Source: Impatiens glandulifera
Taxonomy: Eukaryota > Streptophyta > Magnoliopsida > Ericales > Balsaminaceae
Reading direction: 5' to 3'
DNA length: 64,000 nucleotides
Assembly (NCBI RefSeq): GCF_907164915.1
Contig: NC_061868.1
Span: 31,958,439-32,022,438, forward strand
Shown: in pieces, positions 1 through 13,315 of the stretch
Numbering within the stretch: position 1 is the first letter of the stretch
Layout of the letters: each line of letters begins with the position of its first letter
Notes under the pieces: model-generated
What the model saw: only the letters and a program-made list of their open reading frames with translations
What the model was told of the DNA's origin: nothing
Database searches by the model: none
Program-made: the position numbers and the translations under genes

Positions 1-789
1 TATATATATATTAATATATATATTAATTTCCACATTTTTTGTATTTCCATCATGAAGGTTGAGTTTATCTCAAACTTTATGAACATGATAAGAATGAGTC
101 CATAGGATCTATAGTTCCACTCGTTTTCATGGAACACATTGTTTGTGATTAAAAATTCAAAACATTTACAAAAATGCATTTGTTTTTAAAGGAATGAAAC
201 ATGTTTGAGATGTTCACCTAGATTGTACATGCATATACATAATACATATATAGTAGTCACGCAAAGACTGTAGTGACGAGGTTTTGGTTGTTTAGGCACG
301 AAAAATAAGATGTTTGATGATAGTAAACATGTTTTGTGTTCTAAGGGGAATCAAGAGAGTATTATTCGCCGATAGTGGATGGGGTAAAACCTTCACCATA
401 AACTAGGGACAATTGGGAATTTTTCCCCATCTCCACAATGCCTACGTCCTATCGGACAACTCATTGCCAAAAGGTGGGGTCGATCCCGTGCATTCTAGTT
501 TTTACTTTCGCAACATCACTCGTTTTGTAACAAGTTGTCATTCCTAATTGACAATATTTGGACATATGTGTTGAAGTATCAATCTCAATCGTGTACTTCT
601 TTGCAAGTAAGAAGAGGGTGATTTACTATTTACATGTAAAAGCTTTAAATAGGGTAAAACATATGTCTCTCTTAGGTGTTGTACCTTTCAAGATAGACCT
701 ATTAAATTGAAAACGTGATACAAACGTTTCAAAAGCCAAGTTTATATTTTAGAGTTAAACACTTAATACCTAGTAGACTTGCCAAAAAG
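1..789. other. AT-rich intergenic, no gene seen
   Basis: The window opens in a short TA-rich tract (1-30). No open frame of convincing length, no RNA gene and no recognisable transposon domain is visible in this stretch. Confidence 0.5.
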
Positions 790-1283
790 TTGTAAAGCCC
801 GGAAAAACCTTTAAGTTTCAGTTCCGTTGAAAGCTCAAGTTTCGAGATTCGAGAATTTCAACCTCGGGTTGCGTGTTAGGAATCCTGTTTTTAAATTAAA
901 ATATTGTCTTTAAAAGATTTTCAAATGATTCTTGACAGCTTATAAAATTAATTAAAATAATTAATTTGGGGTTCAATTTTAAATAATCCGGAAATTTTCA
1001 TTAATCAAATTACAATTTGATTTTTTAGAAATCCATTAATTAAATTATGAGAAATGATTGGAAAAGGAAATGACGTGACGCAATCTGATTATCCGAAAAA
1101 TAACAAAATATCTCTATCTTCTCTCTCCTCACTTCTCACCCTTTATCCTTTTAAATTAATTAACACATCATTCTCTTCTCCAAATTCCCTCTCCATATTA
1201 CTCCTGTTAAATTAATTAAACTTAATTAATTTAAAATATTATCTATTTTGAAATAGAGTTGCCAATTGATTTTTGAATATGGT
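790..1283 (+). repeat. Dispersed repeat, copy a (pairs with 2845-3150)
   Basis: Seen directly: blocks here recur in the same order at 2845-3150. They include a GGAAAAAC..TTCGAG stretch, an AATTAATTAAAATAATTAATTT tract, 'AATCAAATTACAATTT', and a 3' block containing AAATAGAGT(T/C)GCCAATT. Copy a holds about 170 extra bases (around 1040-1210). The GAGTCGCCA-like block resembles a phrase often seen in plant Ty3/Tat-type LTR elements, but no coding domain supports that, so the family is left open. Confidence 0.45.
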
Positions 1284-1329
1284 ATATTAAAGAGCTCCAA
1301 AATGTTTGATGATTTATATCAATATTAAT

Positions 1330-1996
1330 CAGGCCCAGATCTGCTGTGTAATAAGTGAGACAATTGCCTCAGGCCTAAATATTTTTGGGGCACCAAAATC
1401 TTCAAAAAAAAATTATAATGATATGTTCATTGGCTTATTTTTAAAAAGCTTATAAATAATAATTGATAATCTATCAATAATAAGCCCTAACATATCCAAA
1501 AAAATAAAAAAACACTATCTTACTTGGAGAAAAGTATCGCACGATTCCCCTTTATCAACAAAATCAAGGAAAAAGAAAAAAAAATAAGAACAAGCATTCT
1601 GGAAAAAGAAAAGGAAACACTTCCCACAAACCCCAAGCCCGTCGTCGATCCTCCAACTTGCCGGAATCAAAGCAGAAAATTCGGTTGTCTCCTTCCCCGA
1701 GCTCTTGGGCCTTTTTCGCTCGTTCCAGCCTTGTTTCTCGGCACTGCGCCACTGCCCACTAGAGTTCTTCCTCCGATTTCGGTGAGATTTTGGTTCGATT
1801 TACTTGATTATTTTTTGTTTTTGAGGACTTGTCTGGTGGAATGGTGGACTTATTTTGATGATATTTTATTTCTAGAATTCATGTTACAAATACTATTATA
1901 TTTAAATCAATAAAAAAATATATGTATGAATATTAAGCTTTAAGGGCACCAAGTTTTATGCTCTCCTCAGGCCTCAAAATCTTAGGTCCGGTACTG
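1330..1996. mobile_element. Small non-autonomous hAT-like element
   Basis: The left end (CAGGCCCAGATCTG at 1330) and the reverse complement of the right end (CAGTACCGGACCTAAG) match at many positions. Both resemble the CAGGGCCGGACCTG type terminus. Flanking octamers 1322-1329 (ATATTAAT) and 1997-2004 (ACATTAAT) match at 7 of 8 positions, as for an old hAT target-site duplication. Subterminal 'CTCAGGCCT' words occur at both ends in the same orientation. The interior (about 1520-1800) is more GC-rich and looks like a 5' leader or captured gene fragment. Its open frame lacks an ATG start and similarity to known proteins that I recognise, so I do not call it coding. Confidence 0.5.
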
Positions 1997-2521
1997 ACAT
2001 TAATATCACCATGATAAAAAAAAATTGAACATTAAATCATTTAAAAATTAAAACATACTTTAAAAGAAAATTAACCTCTAATTTAAAAAATATAACATAC
2101 TTTGAAGAAAAGAAAACTATACTCTTTATTTTAATTTATAATTTCATTTAATCACAAGCATAAAAATTCTCTAGTAATTTATTGATTATTGATGTAACAA
2201 TTTAGTATAATCTTTTAATGAAATATAACCCTGAATTCAAGACTTTCTATTTGACTTTGAATTTTAATAATAAATATATTGACACAGAAAATTCATAATA
2301 TATTGCTATGATATGATAGACATAGTTTGTACCCTTACAATTAAAATATTATTTTTATAATATATTATTAGAACTTAATATATAAATTTTTCTTAATTTT
2401 GATTAAAAAAAATAATAAAATTTATCTCTCTATTCTACATCTTTATATATTTTTCTTTTTTTAAAACGAAACTTCACGTAATTATCTCTCATATTCTCTC
2501 AATTTTCCTTCTCTATCACTC

Positions 2522-2525
<4 letters not shown>

Positions 2526-2587
<62 letters not shown>
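2526..2587. repeat. (TA)n microsatellite
   Basis: Uninterrupted TA dinucleotide run of about 60 bases. Confidence 0.95.
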
Positions 2588-2590
<3 letters not shown>

Positions 2591-2738
2591 CATCATTAAT
2601 TTTATATAAATATTTTTTCCATATTGTCTAAAAAATAAATTTTAAATTTTTTGAAAAATAAAAGTTATATATATATATTTTAATTTATTAAAAAATAAAT
2701 ATTATAAAAACTAATATTATAATTTTTTCTCTCCTATA

Positions 2739-2747
<9 letters not shown>

Positions 2748-2770
<23 letters not shown>
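2748..2770. repeat. (TAA)n microsatellite
   Basis: About seven to eight TAA triplets in a row, next to a short TATATA tract. Confidence 0.9.
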
Positions 2771-2778
<8 letters not shown>

Positions 2779-2844
2779 CACCCACCTGATTGGAAAAAAT
2801 AAGTTAGGGTGATAATAAATTTATAACCCTTGGAAAAAATCATT

Positions 2845-3150
2845 GTTGTGAAGGTTTTGCGGAAAAACTCGAGGTTCGAGAAATTTTAACTTTGCATGTC
2901 GGAAATTTTTTTTTTAAAAAAAATATTATTTAAAAGTGTTTTAAATGATCCCGACAACTTTTGAAATTAATTAAAAATAATTAATTTCAGGGTTCAGTTT
3001 TAAATAATCTAAGATTTGCGGTAATCAAATTACAATTTAATTTTTAGAAATCTGTTAGTTTAAATTAATTAAACATATTTAATTTAAAAAATTATTTATT
3101 TTGAAATAGAGTCGCCAATTAATTTTTTTTGAAAATCAATAAAAATTGGT
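2845..3150 (+). repeat. Dispersed repeat, copy b (pairs with 790-1283)
   Basis: Diverged direct copy of the 790-1283 repeat, with the same order of word blocks and the AAATAGAGTCGCCAATT phrase near its 3' end. The two copies bracket the small hAT-like element and the AT-rich 2.0-2.8 kb segment. They could be remnants of a larger duplication or of LTRs. They are too diverged by eye to decide. Confidence 0.45.
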
Positions 3151-3589
3151 ATACATGTACAAATGTATTGGCTAGAGTTTCTTTTAGCTCGTAGTTTGTT
3201 GATCCTCAAAAAGGGCTTTCACACTTCATCTTTCGTACCCGTTTTTAAAATAGTTTCTACTTATAAAGTTGGCTTTTAGAAATTGGTTGTATAACGTTTG
3301 AGTTGTAACCAATTATTTTTACAGTCCTAGTCATGTTTCTAGGTTTTAGCGTTATTTAAAATATTGAAATAATAATATTTAAATATTGGTACATATTGTA
3401 TATGATAACTAGAGAGTATTATACCTAAATAAATACCAAACATTACTTAGTCAAAACATTTTTTTTGTGGAAATATCCCAAAAATATTTTGAAATCATTT
3501 CTATTTTTTCGGGATTTTTAGAAAATGGCTTAGGGGTCCAAAAATTATAAAAATAATTTTGGGTTTTGAAAATGGAGTCAAACAAGTCT

Positions 3590-4120
3590 TAGAACCAGAG
3601 TCCTAAGCCTTTGGGTCCATTTTTATGGGTCGGGTCTAAAACCCTCGGTCTTGGTCGAGGCTCAAGATCTTCGGTCGGAGTGACGAAGTCCCTTGGTCTA
3701 GGTGCTAAGGACTCTCGGTTCTTGGCTGAAATTATCGGTATAGGTGTATAAACCGATCAGTCTTGGGTTATCTCGAGTCTAAGTTCATAGGTATGGGTGT
3801 ATAAATCCACCAGTCCTATGTTAGCTCTTGGCTAAGTTCATCGGTCCTAGGTTCGGGGATACTCCGTCATAGGTTGAATCTCTTGGTCTTGAGTTAGACC
3901 TCTTGGTCTTGGATTAAAATCCTCGTTCGGACCCCTCGGTCTTAGCTCAAGAAAATGGGTCGGACCTCTCGGTCGTAGCACAAGATAATCGGTCAGACCT
4001 CTCGGTCATGTTTAAATTATCGTTCCTAGGTCTCGGTCCTGTTTTGAATTTCTCGGTCCTAGGTCTCGGTCTAGACCGAGGATCCTCGGTCAAATATCTC
4101 GGTCCTAGGTTAACAAGCCT
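3590..4120 (+). repeat. Degenerate TCGGTC / 'CTCGGTCCTAGG' repeat field
   Basis: Roughly twenty variants of (C)TCGGTC(C/T)TAGG or CTTGGTCTTGG are packed into about 500 bases at irregular spacing. A longer sub-repeat 'GGTGTATAAA(C/T)C' occurs at about 3743 and 3805. Open frames across it (for example to 4274) come from the repeat and show no protein family, so I do not call a gene. Confidence 0.6.
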
Positions 4121-5340
4121 CGATCCTCAGGAACTCCAAATTCATATTTTTAAATTCATTTTTCAACTTGGATTATTTGATCCAAGGGTTTGGGTAGCTT
4201 CACAAAGCTTCCAAAAATATGTTGATCATCATCTCAAGGTACCAATCAACTTGGATGATGATCAAATAGTTTAAAACAATTTGTGATCAAAATTTGAGTT
4301 TTTTATTTTAAAGTTGTTTTGAGGAGAAATGAGTTACCCAATAGCTTTCTTATGTTTGATATAATTTATTGGTACCAAAACAAGAACATTGGCTATTCGT
4401 TTTGACCAAATCAAGAACTTAAAATTTTCAATTATTTTGAAAATTTTGATTTTGTCATGCTAGTTCTCCTTTAATTCCCAAAAACACTTAAATTTGGAAT
4501 TTTATTGTTTTAAGTTAATTAATTGTTTCTAACATTTCCAAAGAGTTCATAAATGATCCTAGGATCAATATTTAACTATAAAACACCATAAACCACAAGA
4601 ATACAAGCTTATGCAATTTGAAATATAAAAAAATTAAATTCAAACTGTAAATATTAATTAGAAGGTGATTGAAACTTAATCAATGATTGGAGAACACTCC
4701 TTGATCCTTAAGAAAGCTTTTGGGATTCTCAGATCCAAGCTTTAAGACTTAAAACAGAAAATTCCAAAAATCTGAAAGCTTTGAGTTTTAATGGCGGATT
4801 TTATGTATATCATGATTTGAAGGTGGAAATTGGATTGTTTGGCTTCGAAATTATTTAGGGGGGCTATTTATAGTTGCCCAAGGTCAGTTGTGAGTTTCAA
4901 GTGGATCAAATCAACCAAAATTCATGAATGGCGTTTTAGTTGTTCTTTATCCAACTTGTAGATATGGGAACTAGTTGTGTCTATGGATGTATGGGAAATG
5001 ATCACCATGGTAGGGTGATCATTTTAGCCTTTAAATTAGCTGAAATGGTTTACTGTAGGCCTGAGTTCCAAATTAGAAAATTAAAGACGGGTCTTTGAAC
5101 TTATCTTTGCGGTATCACGATGAGGAAGATGACCGGAAGCCAAAACAACATTGTTTTGTGCGCGTCTGGCGTTCTATCAACGTTTGGACATTCCGTTAGC
5201 TATCGGGCTAACAGGGCTAACATCTTGTTAGTTGACCTGGTTCCTCGCGTCCTTCTACTACAACGAGATATGCAGCCTGTTTCTGGGCGTTAGATGAGAA
5301 TCTAACGTCCATTCGATGGACGCGATTCTTGCTACAGTCG
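4121..5340 (-). other. Possible degenerate LTR or 5'-leader region
   Basis: There is no coding evidence. A consensus-like TATA box reads on the minus strand at 4863-4872 (CTATAAATAG), with a pyrimidine-poor leader-like stretch below it. That fits a minus-strand promoter such as an LTR. GC content rises at 5090-5330, against the AT-rich surroundings. No matching second LTR was found in the window, so this remains a weak reading. Confidence 0.25.
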
Positions 5341-7817
<2,477 letters not shown>

Positions 7818-8189
7818 CTCTATAAATGTGTAATGTTTGGACCGAGATATTTTATTAATTTAGCGAGATATAAATTAATAATTTATTAATTTAAAGAGGT
7901 TTTATGTATTATCTTTAAATTCTCAAGTCCAATATACTAGTTAATATACTAGTTACAATGTACTATATATTAATTAGAGATAAGAAATAAATTACAAAAG
8001 CAAATTCAAATGCACATTCTATGAATGTATGTTGGATTAAATTAAACAAAAGAAAAAAAGAAAACTATTTAAGAAAGAAATAATTAATTAACGTAAAAGA
8101 ATTTGCACAACATAATTTTGATGATATGGTTTGAAAAAAACAAGGTGGATTATCTATTTTTGTGTAGGCACAAATCTAAAGGATTATAC

Positions 8190-8735
8190 TACTTAAGACG
8201 TGGTCTGAAGTAGGCGCTTATAGACGTCTTGCTACTTCAGACAGAGGTTATAGTACACGAGTAGACGTCGTCTAACCTCCTTTAGACGTGGTCTAAAGGA
8301 AAGCGTAGTTAGACGCGGTCTAAAGGAGAAGCACAGTTGGATGCGGTCTAACTCCTTTACACGTGGTCTAAAAGAGTAGCGTAGTTAGACGCAGTCTAAC
8401 TCCTTTAGACGTGGTCTAAAGGGAAGCGCAGTTAGACGCGGCCTAACTCCTTCAGAAGCAGTCTAAAGGAGAAGCGTAGTTAGACGCGGTCTAACTCCTT
8501 TAGACGTGGTCTAAAGGGAAGCATAGTTAGACGCGGTCTAACTCCTTTAGACGTGATCTAAAGGAGAAACGCAGTTAGACGTCATCTAACCTCCATAGAC
8601 ACGGTCTAAGAAAGAAGCGTAGTTAGACGTCGTCTAACCTTTTTAGACTTCGTCTAACCATCTTAGACACGGTCTAAAGAAGAAGCGTAGTTAGACATCA
8701 TCTAACTCCTTCTTAGACGCGGTCTGAAGAAGAAC
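8190..8735. repeat. Array of about 20 short palindromes, TTAGAC-N3-GTCTAA
   Basis: The 15-bp near-palindrome TTAGACGYGGTCTAA and its variants recur about every 25-30 bases, in higher-order pairs of about 55-60 bp (cgcagTTAGACGCGGTCTAActccTT..). The array lies upstream of the G-box/TATA box inside the LTR-like unit. That is the position of U3 enhancer repeats in retrotransposons. Confidence 0.85.
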
Positions 8736-8992
8736 GTATGATGCATTTCTTTAACAGCCGTCTGAAGGAAGCATCCGTCTAACTATGTATTCACTCAGCT
8801 CATCTTCAGTTACCATTTTTAACAGTCTGACAACTCAGCTCCAACAACGAATGAACAATTGCCACATATCTTTCCAGTACAAGACAATATATCAGGATAT
8901 TCGGCGCACTACATGTCTGGTACGACCACGATTCTTATGCTCAGAGTCTGATGTACTCTCATACTATATGCGGTCATTCAACGGACACATGC

Positions 8993-9042
8993 CACGTGTC
9001 CACAAAGAAGATTCGACCGTTGGTGCAATTCAAGTATAAATA
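8993..9042 (+). promoter_or_regulatory. LTR promoter: G-box (CACGTG) and TATA box
   Basis: CACGTG lies at 8993-8998, and TATAAATA at 9035-9042 in a good plant TATA context. Transcription would start near 9070. In plants, G-boxes bind bZIP/bHLH factors, so stress or light control is possible. This is inferred from the motif only. Confidence 0.6.
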
Positions 9043-9485
9043 GAAGCTCAAGGACAACGGACGAATCTCTCCATCTCTTAGTTACTCGATTCACAAGTTA
9101 TCAAGTTTCTTAAGCTCTCTCTTTGATTATCTAATCTCTAAAGCTCAAGAACAAATTACCCACTATCTAGATGTGATCATATTGTAAATCATATACTCTC
9201 TTTTCTGTGGGAAATCTCAGTATTATAAGTTGAACAGAGGTTGTTCTGTTTAACAGAGAGTTAGCTAAAAGTCAGAAGTAGGTGGTTGTTAAGTCATGTG
9301 GTTTCTGACTAGGTTTGTGTAGTGTGTTTTACAGCGATCAAAGTCTTCTATTGAATATCCTTCCGGTTGTGGAATAAGGGATGAGGTTGGAGTTTTATCT
9401 CCGAACATCCATAAAACTCCTTGTGTTCTTAACTTTCTGTCGTTTACTTTTATCTATCTGAAGTTTCAAATCCAACAAACAATTC

Positions 9486-9916
9486 TGTTAGGATCGGGGA
9501 CGCCCTTGGAGGACCGGGGTGTTTCCGGTTTTATGAAGGGTGGCCTCTTACAACACACACAACACTTTGGTGATAGTCCGATTAGAGACTATAACTGTTC
9601 TCAGCACTACACAAACTGTTACAGACTCTTGAACCGGATTCAAGGGCGGAAATGTCTGTTTCAGGTTGAAGCAACGTATGCGACTTTAGATGATGTTTTA
9701 GAAGGAGTCGGTTTTATGGATATGAGTGGACCGGTTTATGGAGTACGATTGGTTTGAGGTTAGGTTAAGTAAGTAAGTAATGAAAGCAAGAGGAAGAACA
9801 CGAAACAAGGATTTTTTATGGATGTTGGAAGCAAACCCTCCTACGTCACCCCTTCTTCTCAGGTTATGAGAAGGATCTCCACTAACTTTTATAGTTACAA
9901 CAACACTGCCAGTCGA
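9486..9916 (-). repeat. 3' LTR remnant lacking U3
   Basis: It matches 19084-19515 at about 98% by eye and starts with the same TGTTAGGATCGG terminus. The match ends abruptly at about 9916, where the sequence passes straight into the third extra ORF. The TATA box of the full LTR (19721-19730) lies outside the retained part, so only R/U5-type sequence remains and the polypurine tract and U3 are gone. Confidence 0.85.
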
Positions 9917-10762
9917 ATTCTTCCTCCCCTTCGTCTCTTGTGCGGTTTCGGCTTCAACCGCCTTTCTCTTCGGTTTCTTCTGTTTTGATATTTCTTCAGC
10001 CGGAGCGGAAGAACTGGTCCCCTTGGACGACTTTGTTCTGGAGGTCTTCGGCTTGACCGCTTTATCGGGCTCCTCAATCATCGACTCTGAGTTGAGAATA
10101 TTGTTGGGAGGGAGCGGTTCACCTTCGCCGAGATCGAACTTGAGAAACTTAAGGATTTTCACAATCTGCATTGCAAAGGCCTGAACCCGGCCATCCTTCT
10201 AAATCACCATTTGGCAAAAAATTTCGAAAATAACGAATCCCCAATCCACCTTGTCACCGCGGACAATGGCCAACAACATTTTGAGCTTAAGTTTTGTCAG
10301 GTTATCGAAGTTACCTCCTCTTCCCTGAAGTGAACGGGCGATGATGTTCAGCAGCCACCTGAACTCCGGTTTTAGCTTGTTCTTCCGGCTGGAGTGAATC
10401 ACCAGATCCTGATCTAAAAACGATACCACCAACCGGACAGCGTTTGATTCTGCAGCGGTTAGGTCAGTCTTTAGATCCAAACCGGTGTTGGGCAAACCGA
10501 GAGCTTCAGCAAATAGCTCTTCGGTGATCAGAATGTCCTTCCCGTTGACGTTGGCGGAGACCTTCCTCTTTGTGAGCGTCGCCGTCGCCAGAAACTCTAT
10601 CACCGCCGCCGGATAAACAGTGAATGGACCATATAGGAACTCCTCTAACCCAGAATCTCTTAGAGATTGAAGAACAACCTTGTTTTTATCATCGGCGTGC
10701 TCATCAATGTCCGCGAATTCGACCTGCAACATCCATTGGAAGGGAGCTTTGCCTAGATCCAT
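9917..10762 (-). pseudogene. Copia extra ORF 3 (broken)
   Basis: ATG at 10762. The first 187 codons end in an in-frame TAG (10199-10201). The same frame then stays open and lysine/serine-rich until it runs into the truncated LTR, so the true C-terminus is lost. It is clearly homologous to extra ORFs 1 and 2: an 'SGLEEFL' block, a V.EF segment, 'EALGLPNTGLDL', then a 'KNKL' and 'SLQGRGG' region and 'AIVRGDKVDWGFVIF'. The fold resembles the plant transposon protein family typified by a V.eFy...V.G..v......lp pattern (Transposase_32-like), but the function is unknown. A 20-bp direct repeat (TTAGAGAGAGAAAGCGCATG) lies upstream near 10837 and 10880. Confidence 0.7.
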
Positions 10763-11287
10763 GATAGTTTTTGAGAAGAGAAGATGAAGAACGATGATGA
10801 TCGGAGATTAGAAAGCCTTTGAAGATCTGGAAATTTTAGAGAGAGAAAGCGCATGTGTCGAATGGGCTGATTTGAACATATTTAGAGAGAGAAAGCGCAT
10901 GAGATGGCGGTTCCGAACAGTTGGAAGACGAACCGTCACTTGATGATGTTTTGGCTCCAACTTTCCCTCCAAAAGTTATTGCAGTAACTTTCGGCGGTAA
11001 ATGCGGAAAACCCATGGGCGGTAAATTTTTGGGAGGTAAAACCGTGGGCGGTGAATTTTTCAAAATTTTCATTTTACTGGAGATTCCGGTTTTACTTGAG
11101 GACTTGTTAACCGGAAGTTTCGGTTAACATTAAGGTTTTGTGTTTAAATTTAAAGACCGGAAGGGAAGACATGAATGAAAATCGGAGACTTTTAAAATTC
11201 GATATTTCATAAATGATAAAAGTGAACATTGAGCGGTTTTGGTCGTACAACAAAATGACCAAAAAACCGGAAAGAAAGACAGACAAC

Positions 11288-12049
11288 TTAGTTTTCTTTA
11301 AACCAATCCCCTTCCACCATTCTGTCGTACCACTTCTTCACGGTATTTTTAGGTGTTCGTTCCTCAATCCTCGATATCCATCTCTCCATCATGGATATGG
11401 TGATGGTGTTGGACGGTCCGACCGGAACACCGGGTCCAAGGTTGCGGCGCTGAGCCATCAGAAACCGGGTGATTTGAGGGGTGAAACTGGTCCTTCCTCT
11501 TGAAGTTGTCATGAGCTGCTTCAGTTTGTTGAAGAGGTAGGTTGCCCAGTTGATCGACGAGTTGCGGATGATGGCTATCATGATGTCGAAAGCCTCCCGA
11601 TTGTAGTTCTGGTTAGGCATTCGGCCCATGATAGACCTTTGAACCAAGTCATGTAGGACTTGGTAGTGAGGAGCAAGTTTCTCTTTCTTCCCAAAGTCCT
11701 TGATCGGCGCGTTGGAAGAAGAGAAGATCTGGAAAAAGTCTTCCTTAGCCGGCAGGAATGGCGTCGGGAAGTCAGAAAAACCTTCGGTTGGAAGGTGAAA
11801 GAAGTTGGCAAATTCTTCTTCGGTAAACTGAAGAAATTGGTCGTCGATGATGGTGCGGATGCTGCCATCATCTAGAATGTGACCATTGTTGAAGAACTCA
11901 CACACCTCCTCCACGAGGATAGTGTCTGAGCCTTTGAGAAATCCTTGAAGCCCCGATTCTATGATCGGTTGGAAAATGCATTCATGATATGCACTGTCTT
12001 TTACGTCTTCGAAATCGACGATGAGGGTATTTCTGAGTTCAGCCGACAT
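11288..12049 (-). CDS. Copia extra ORF 2, plant-transposon-protein-like (253 aa)
   Basis: Intact ATG-to-stop frame. It shares the module with ORFs 1 and 3: SGLQGFL near residue 32, a V.EFF segment, 'FANFFHLPTEGFSDF' near 80-95, 'K.KLAPHYQVLHDLVQRSIMGR' near 120-142, and 'MIAIIRNSSINWATYLFNKL' near 155-175. The C-terminal third has no family I recognise. A TATA box (12151-12160) lies about 100 bases upstream of the ATG, followed by a CT-rich leader. It therefore looks like an independently transcribed gene inside the retrotransposon, downstream of pol. No catalytic motif, signal peptide or membrane segment is visible. Function unknown. Confidence 0.75.
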   Translation of the reverse strand: MSAELRNTLIVDFEDVKDSAYHECIFQPIIESGLQGFLKGSDTILVEEVCEFFNNGHILDDGSIRTIIDDQFLQFTEEEFANFFHLPTEGFSDFPTPFLPAKEDFFQIFSSSNAPIKDFGKKEKLAPHYQVLHDLVQRSIMGRMPNQNYNREAFDIMIAIIRNSSINWATYLFNKLKQLMTTSRGRTSFTPQITRFLMAQRRNLGPGVPVGPSNTITISMMERWISRIEERTPKNTVKKWYDRMVEGDWFKEN

Positions 12050-12150
12050 TATGAGGAAGAGTGAGAAAGGTTGAAGAGATTTTTGTGATTTTTCAAGCTC
12101 TAGAGAGAAGGAAAGCAGGAGGCGTGTTTTGAGAATGGAGGGTTGAGACC

Positions 12151-12160
12151 CCTTTTATAG
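12151..12160 (-). promoter_or_regulatory. TATA box of extra ORF 2
   Basis: CTATAAAAGG on the minus strand, about 100 bases before the ATG at 12049, followed by a CT-rich leader. It resembles the TATA context of the element's own LTR (19721-19730, CTATAAAAGG). Confidence 0.6.
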
Positions 12161-12488
12161 CTTGGAACGGTTGAGAGCATTTAATGAAGATATTTGAAAA
12201 ATATAGTCGTTTATGTCTGGTCATTAATGACTTTTTGATTTTTCAAGAGAATAGACATGTCTTGTCGAATCAAGTCAGGCATGCTCATTAAGAATGAAGA
12301 TTTCTGTTTCCAAGAGTGATTCGTTTTGATTTGATACGTCACATTAAATGTTTGATCATTTATGATTTTAGATTTTAGATTAAAATAGGAAGGAAATATA
12401 CTTCATTAATTGAGGTACAAAACCGGTAGTACAACAAAATTACCGGTTTTGGAAAAAGAAATGAAATAGGACAGACGAAAAGGACAGG

Positions 12489-13226
12489 CTAGACGTTAGA
12501 TGATTCAGCCGCTTGATTTCGTCTAGCCTTCATGGCTTCCCACCGGTCGACCAGCTCTTGTACTCTTTCTTTAGTGAGCACATGTCTTGGATGGAGGGTT
12601 ACGAACGGTCCGGAGTGGATGTCCAGACTGGCACAAAAGCCGCTCAGCTGAGGAGCGTAGCCGGTTTTGTTGGAGAGGAGCATTTTCTTCAGGTTGCTGA
12701 AGATGATCCAGGACCAATTAACCGGTGTCCCAACCGTTACAGCGATCATCATCTCAAAAAGCCTTTGGGTGTAATAATAGCTTTTCTCTCTGCCCAAGAT
12801 GGATTTTCCCAGAATCTCACAGAGAAGCTGGTACTTGTGGGAGAGTTGGCTTTTAGCACCCCAGGGTCTAACCGGGATGTCAGATCCTGAGAACCGACGA
12901 CACATTTCTTCCATGGTCACCGGGGAGTATGTTAAGTCGGTTACCCCTTCAGTGGGCAAACCGTAGTATACAGCGAAATCCGTCTCGCTGAATAAGAATT
13001 TCTGACCGTAAACTTGTGCAACGATTATGTCTCGATGCACTTCTTTTCCGGTCTGGAAGAATTCTTCGACTACTAGGTAGTCGAAAATAAATCTGTTTTC
13101 AAGGAAGCTTCTTAGCCCGCTTCTTTCGACGGCTAAGAACATTTCTTTAACTTTGTGATCTTCATATTGGTAGATTGAGTTAAAATCTGTCAATAGAATC
13201 TTCTTTGCTAGAGAGTTGGAGTTCAT
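12489..13226 (-). CDS. Copia extra ORF 1, plant-transposon-protein-like (245 aa)
   Basis: The frame is open further upstream, but the first ATG is at 13226 and I take that as the start. Shared module: 'SGLRSFLENRF', 'VVEEFFQTGK', 'FAVYYGLPTEGVTDL', 'SQLSHKYQLLCEILGKSILGR', 'MIAVTVGTPVNWSWIIFSNLKKML'. It is the same length class and the same strand as ORFs 2 and 3, and closest to pol. A TATA box lies at 13308-13315. Its role is unknown. Position and family suggest a transposon-specific accessory protein. It lacks envelope-like features: no signal peptide or transmembrane helix is visible. Confidence 0.75.
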   Translation of the reverse strand: MNSNSLAKKILLTDFNSIYQYEDHKVKEMFLAVERSGLRSFLENRFIFDYLVVEEFFQTGKEVHRDIIVAQVYGQKFLFSETDFAVYYGLPTEGVTDLTYSPVTMEEMCRRFSGSDIPVRPWGAKSQLSHKYQLLCEILGKSILGREKSYYYTQRLFEMMIAVTVGTPVNWSWIIFSNLKKMLLSNKTGYAPQLSGFCASLDIHSGPFVTLHPRHVLTKERVQELVDRWEAMKARRNQAAESSNV

Positions 13227-13307
13227 GTTCTTGAGAGAGAATGTTAATCTCAAGACTGATACTTGTGAATAGTAATCTTGTGAAGATTTGTGAAGGTTTA
13301 AGGGTGG

Positions 13308-13315
13308 TTTATATA
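13308..13315 (-). promoter_or_regulatory. TATA box of extra ORF 1
   Basis: TATATAAA on the minus strand in the context GGCTATATAAACC, about 85 bases upstream of the ATG at 13226, giving a short AC/T-rich leader. Confidence 0.6.

Larger units (their letters stand above)
8030..9477 (+). mobile_element. Isolated LTR-like unit (solo or orphan LTR), plus-strand promoter
   Basis: This 1448-bp unit starts TGTTGGATTA and ends AAATCCAACA. It therefore has TG...CA ends and a terminal inverted repeat of about 9 bp. It contains a palindrome array in the U3 position (8190-8735), a G-box and TATA box (8993-9042), and an R/U5-like tail typical of plant Copia LTRs ('GGAATAAGGGATGAGGTTGG' near 9372). No primer-binding site or internal region follows. 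Eight bases later the truncated LTR of the neighbouring Copia element begins. The 5-bp left flank (ATGTA, 8025-8029) does not match its immediate right flank but does match the base run after the far LTR at 20533-20537. Confidence 0.65.

Noticed and set aside
1524..1913. 129-codon open frame inside the hAT-like element
   Set aside because: It does not begin with ATG, has low-complexity lysine/glutamate and phenylalanine-rich ends, and matches no family I know.
8785..9039. 84-codon plus-strand frame
   Set aside because: It lies in the LTR promoter region and overlaps the G-box and TATA box. No family signature.
9698..9830. Coding tail of extra ORF 3 continuing through the LTR
   Set aside because: The sequence below 9916 is LTR, shared with 19084-19515, so this part of the frame is an accidental fusion.
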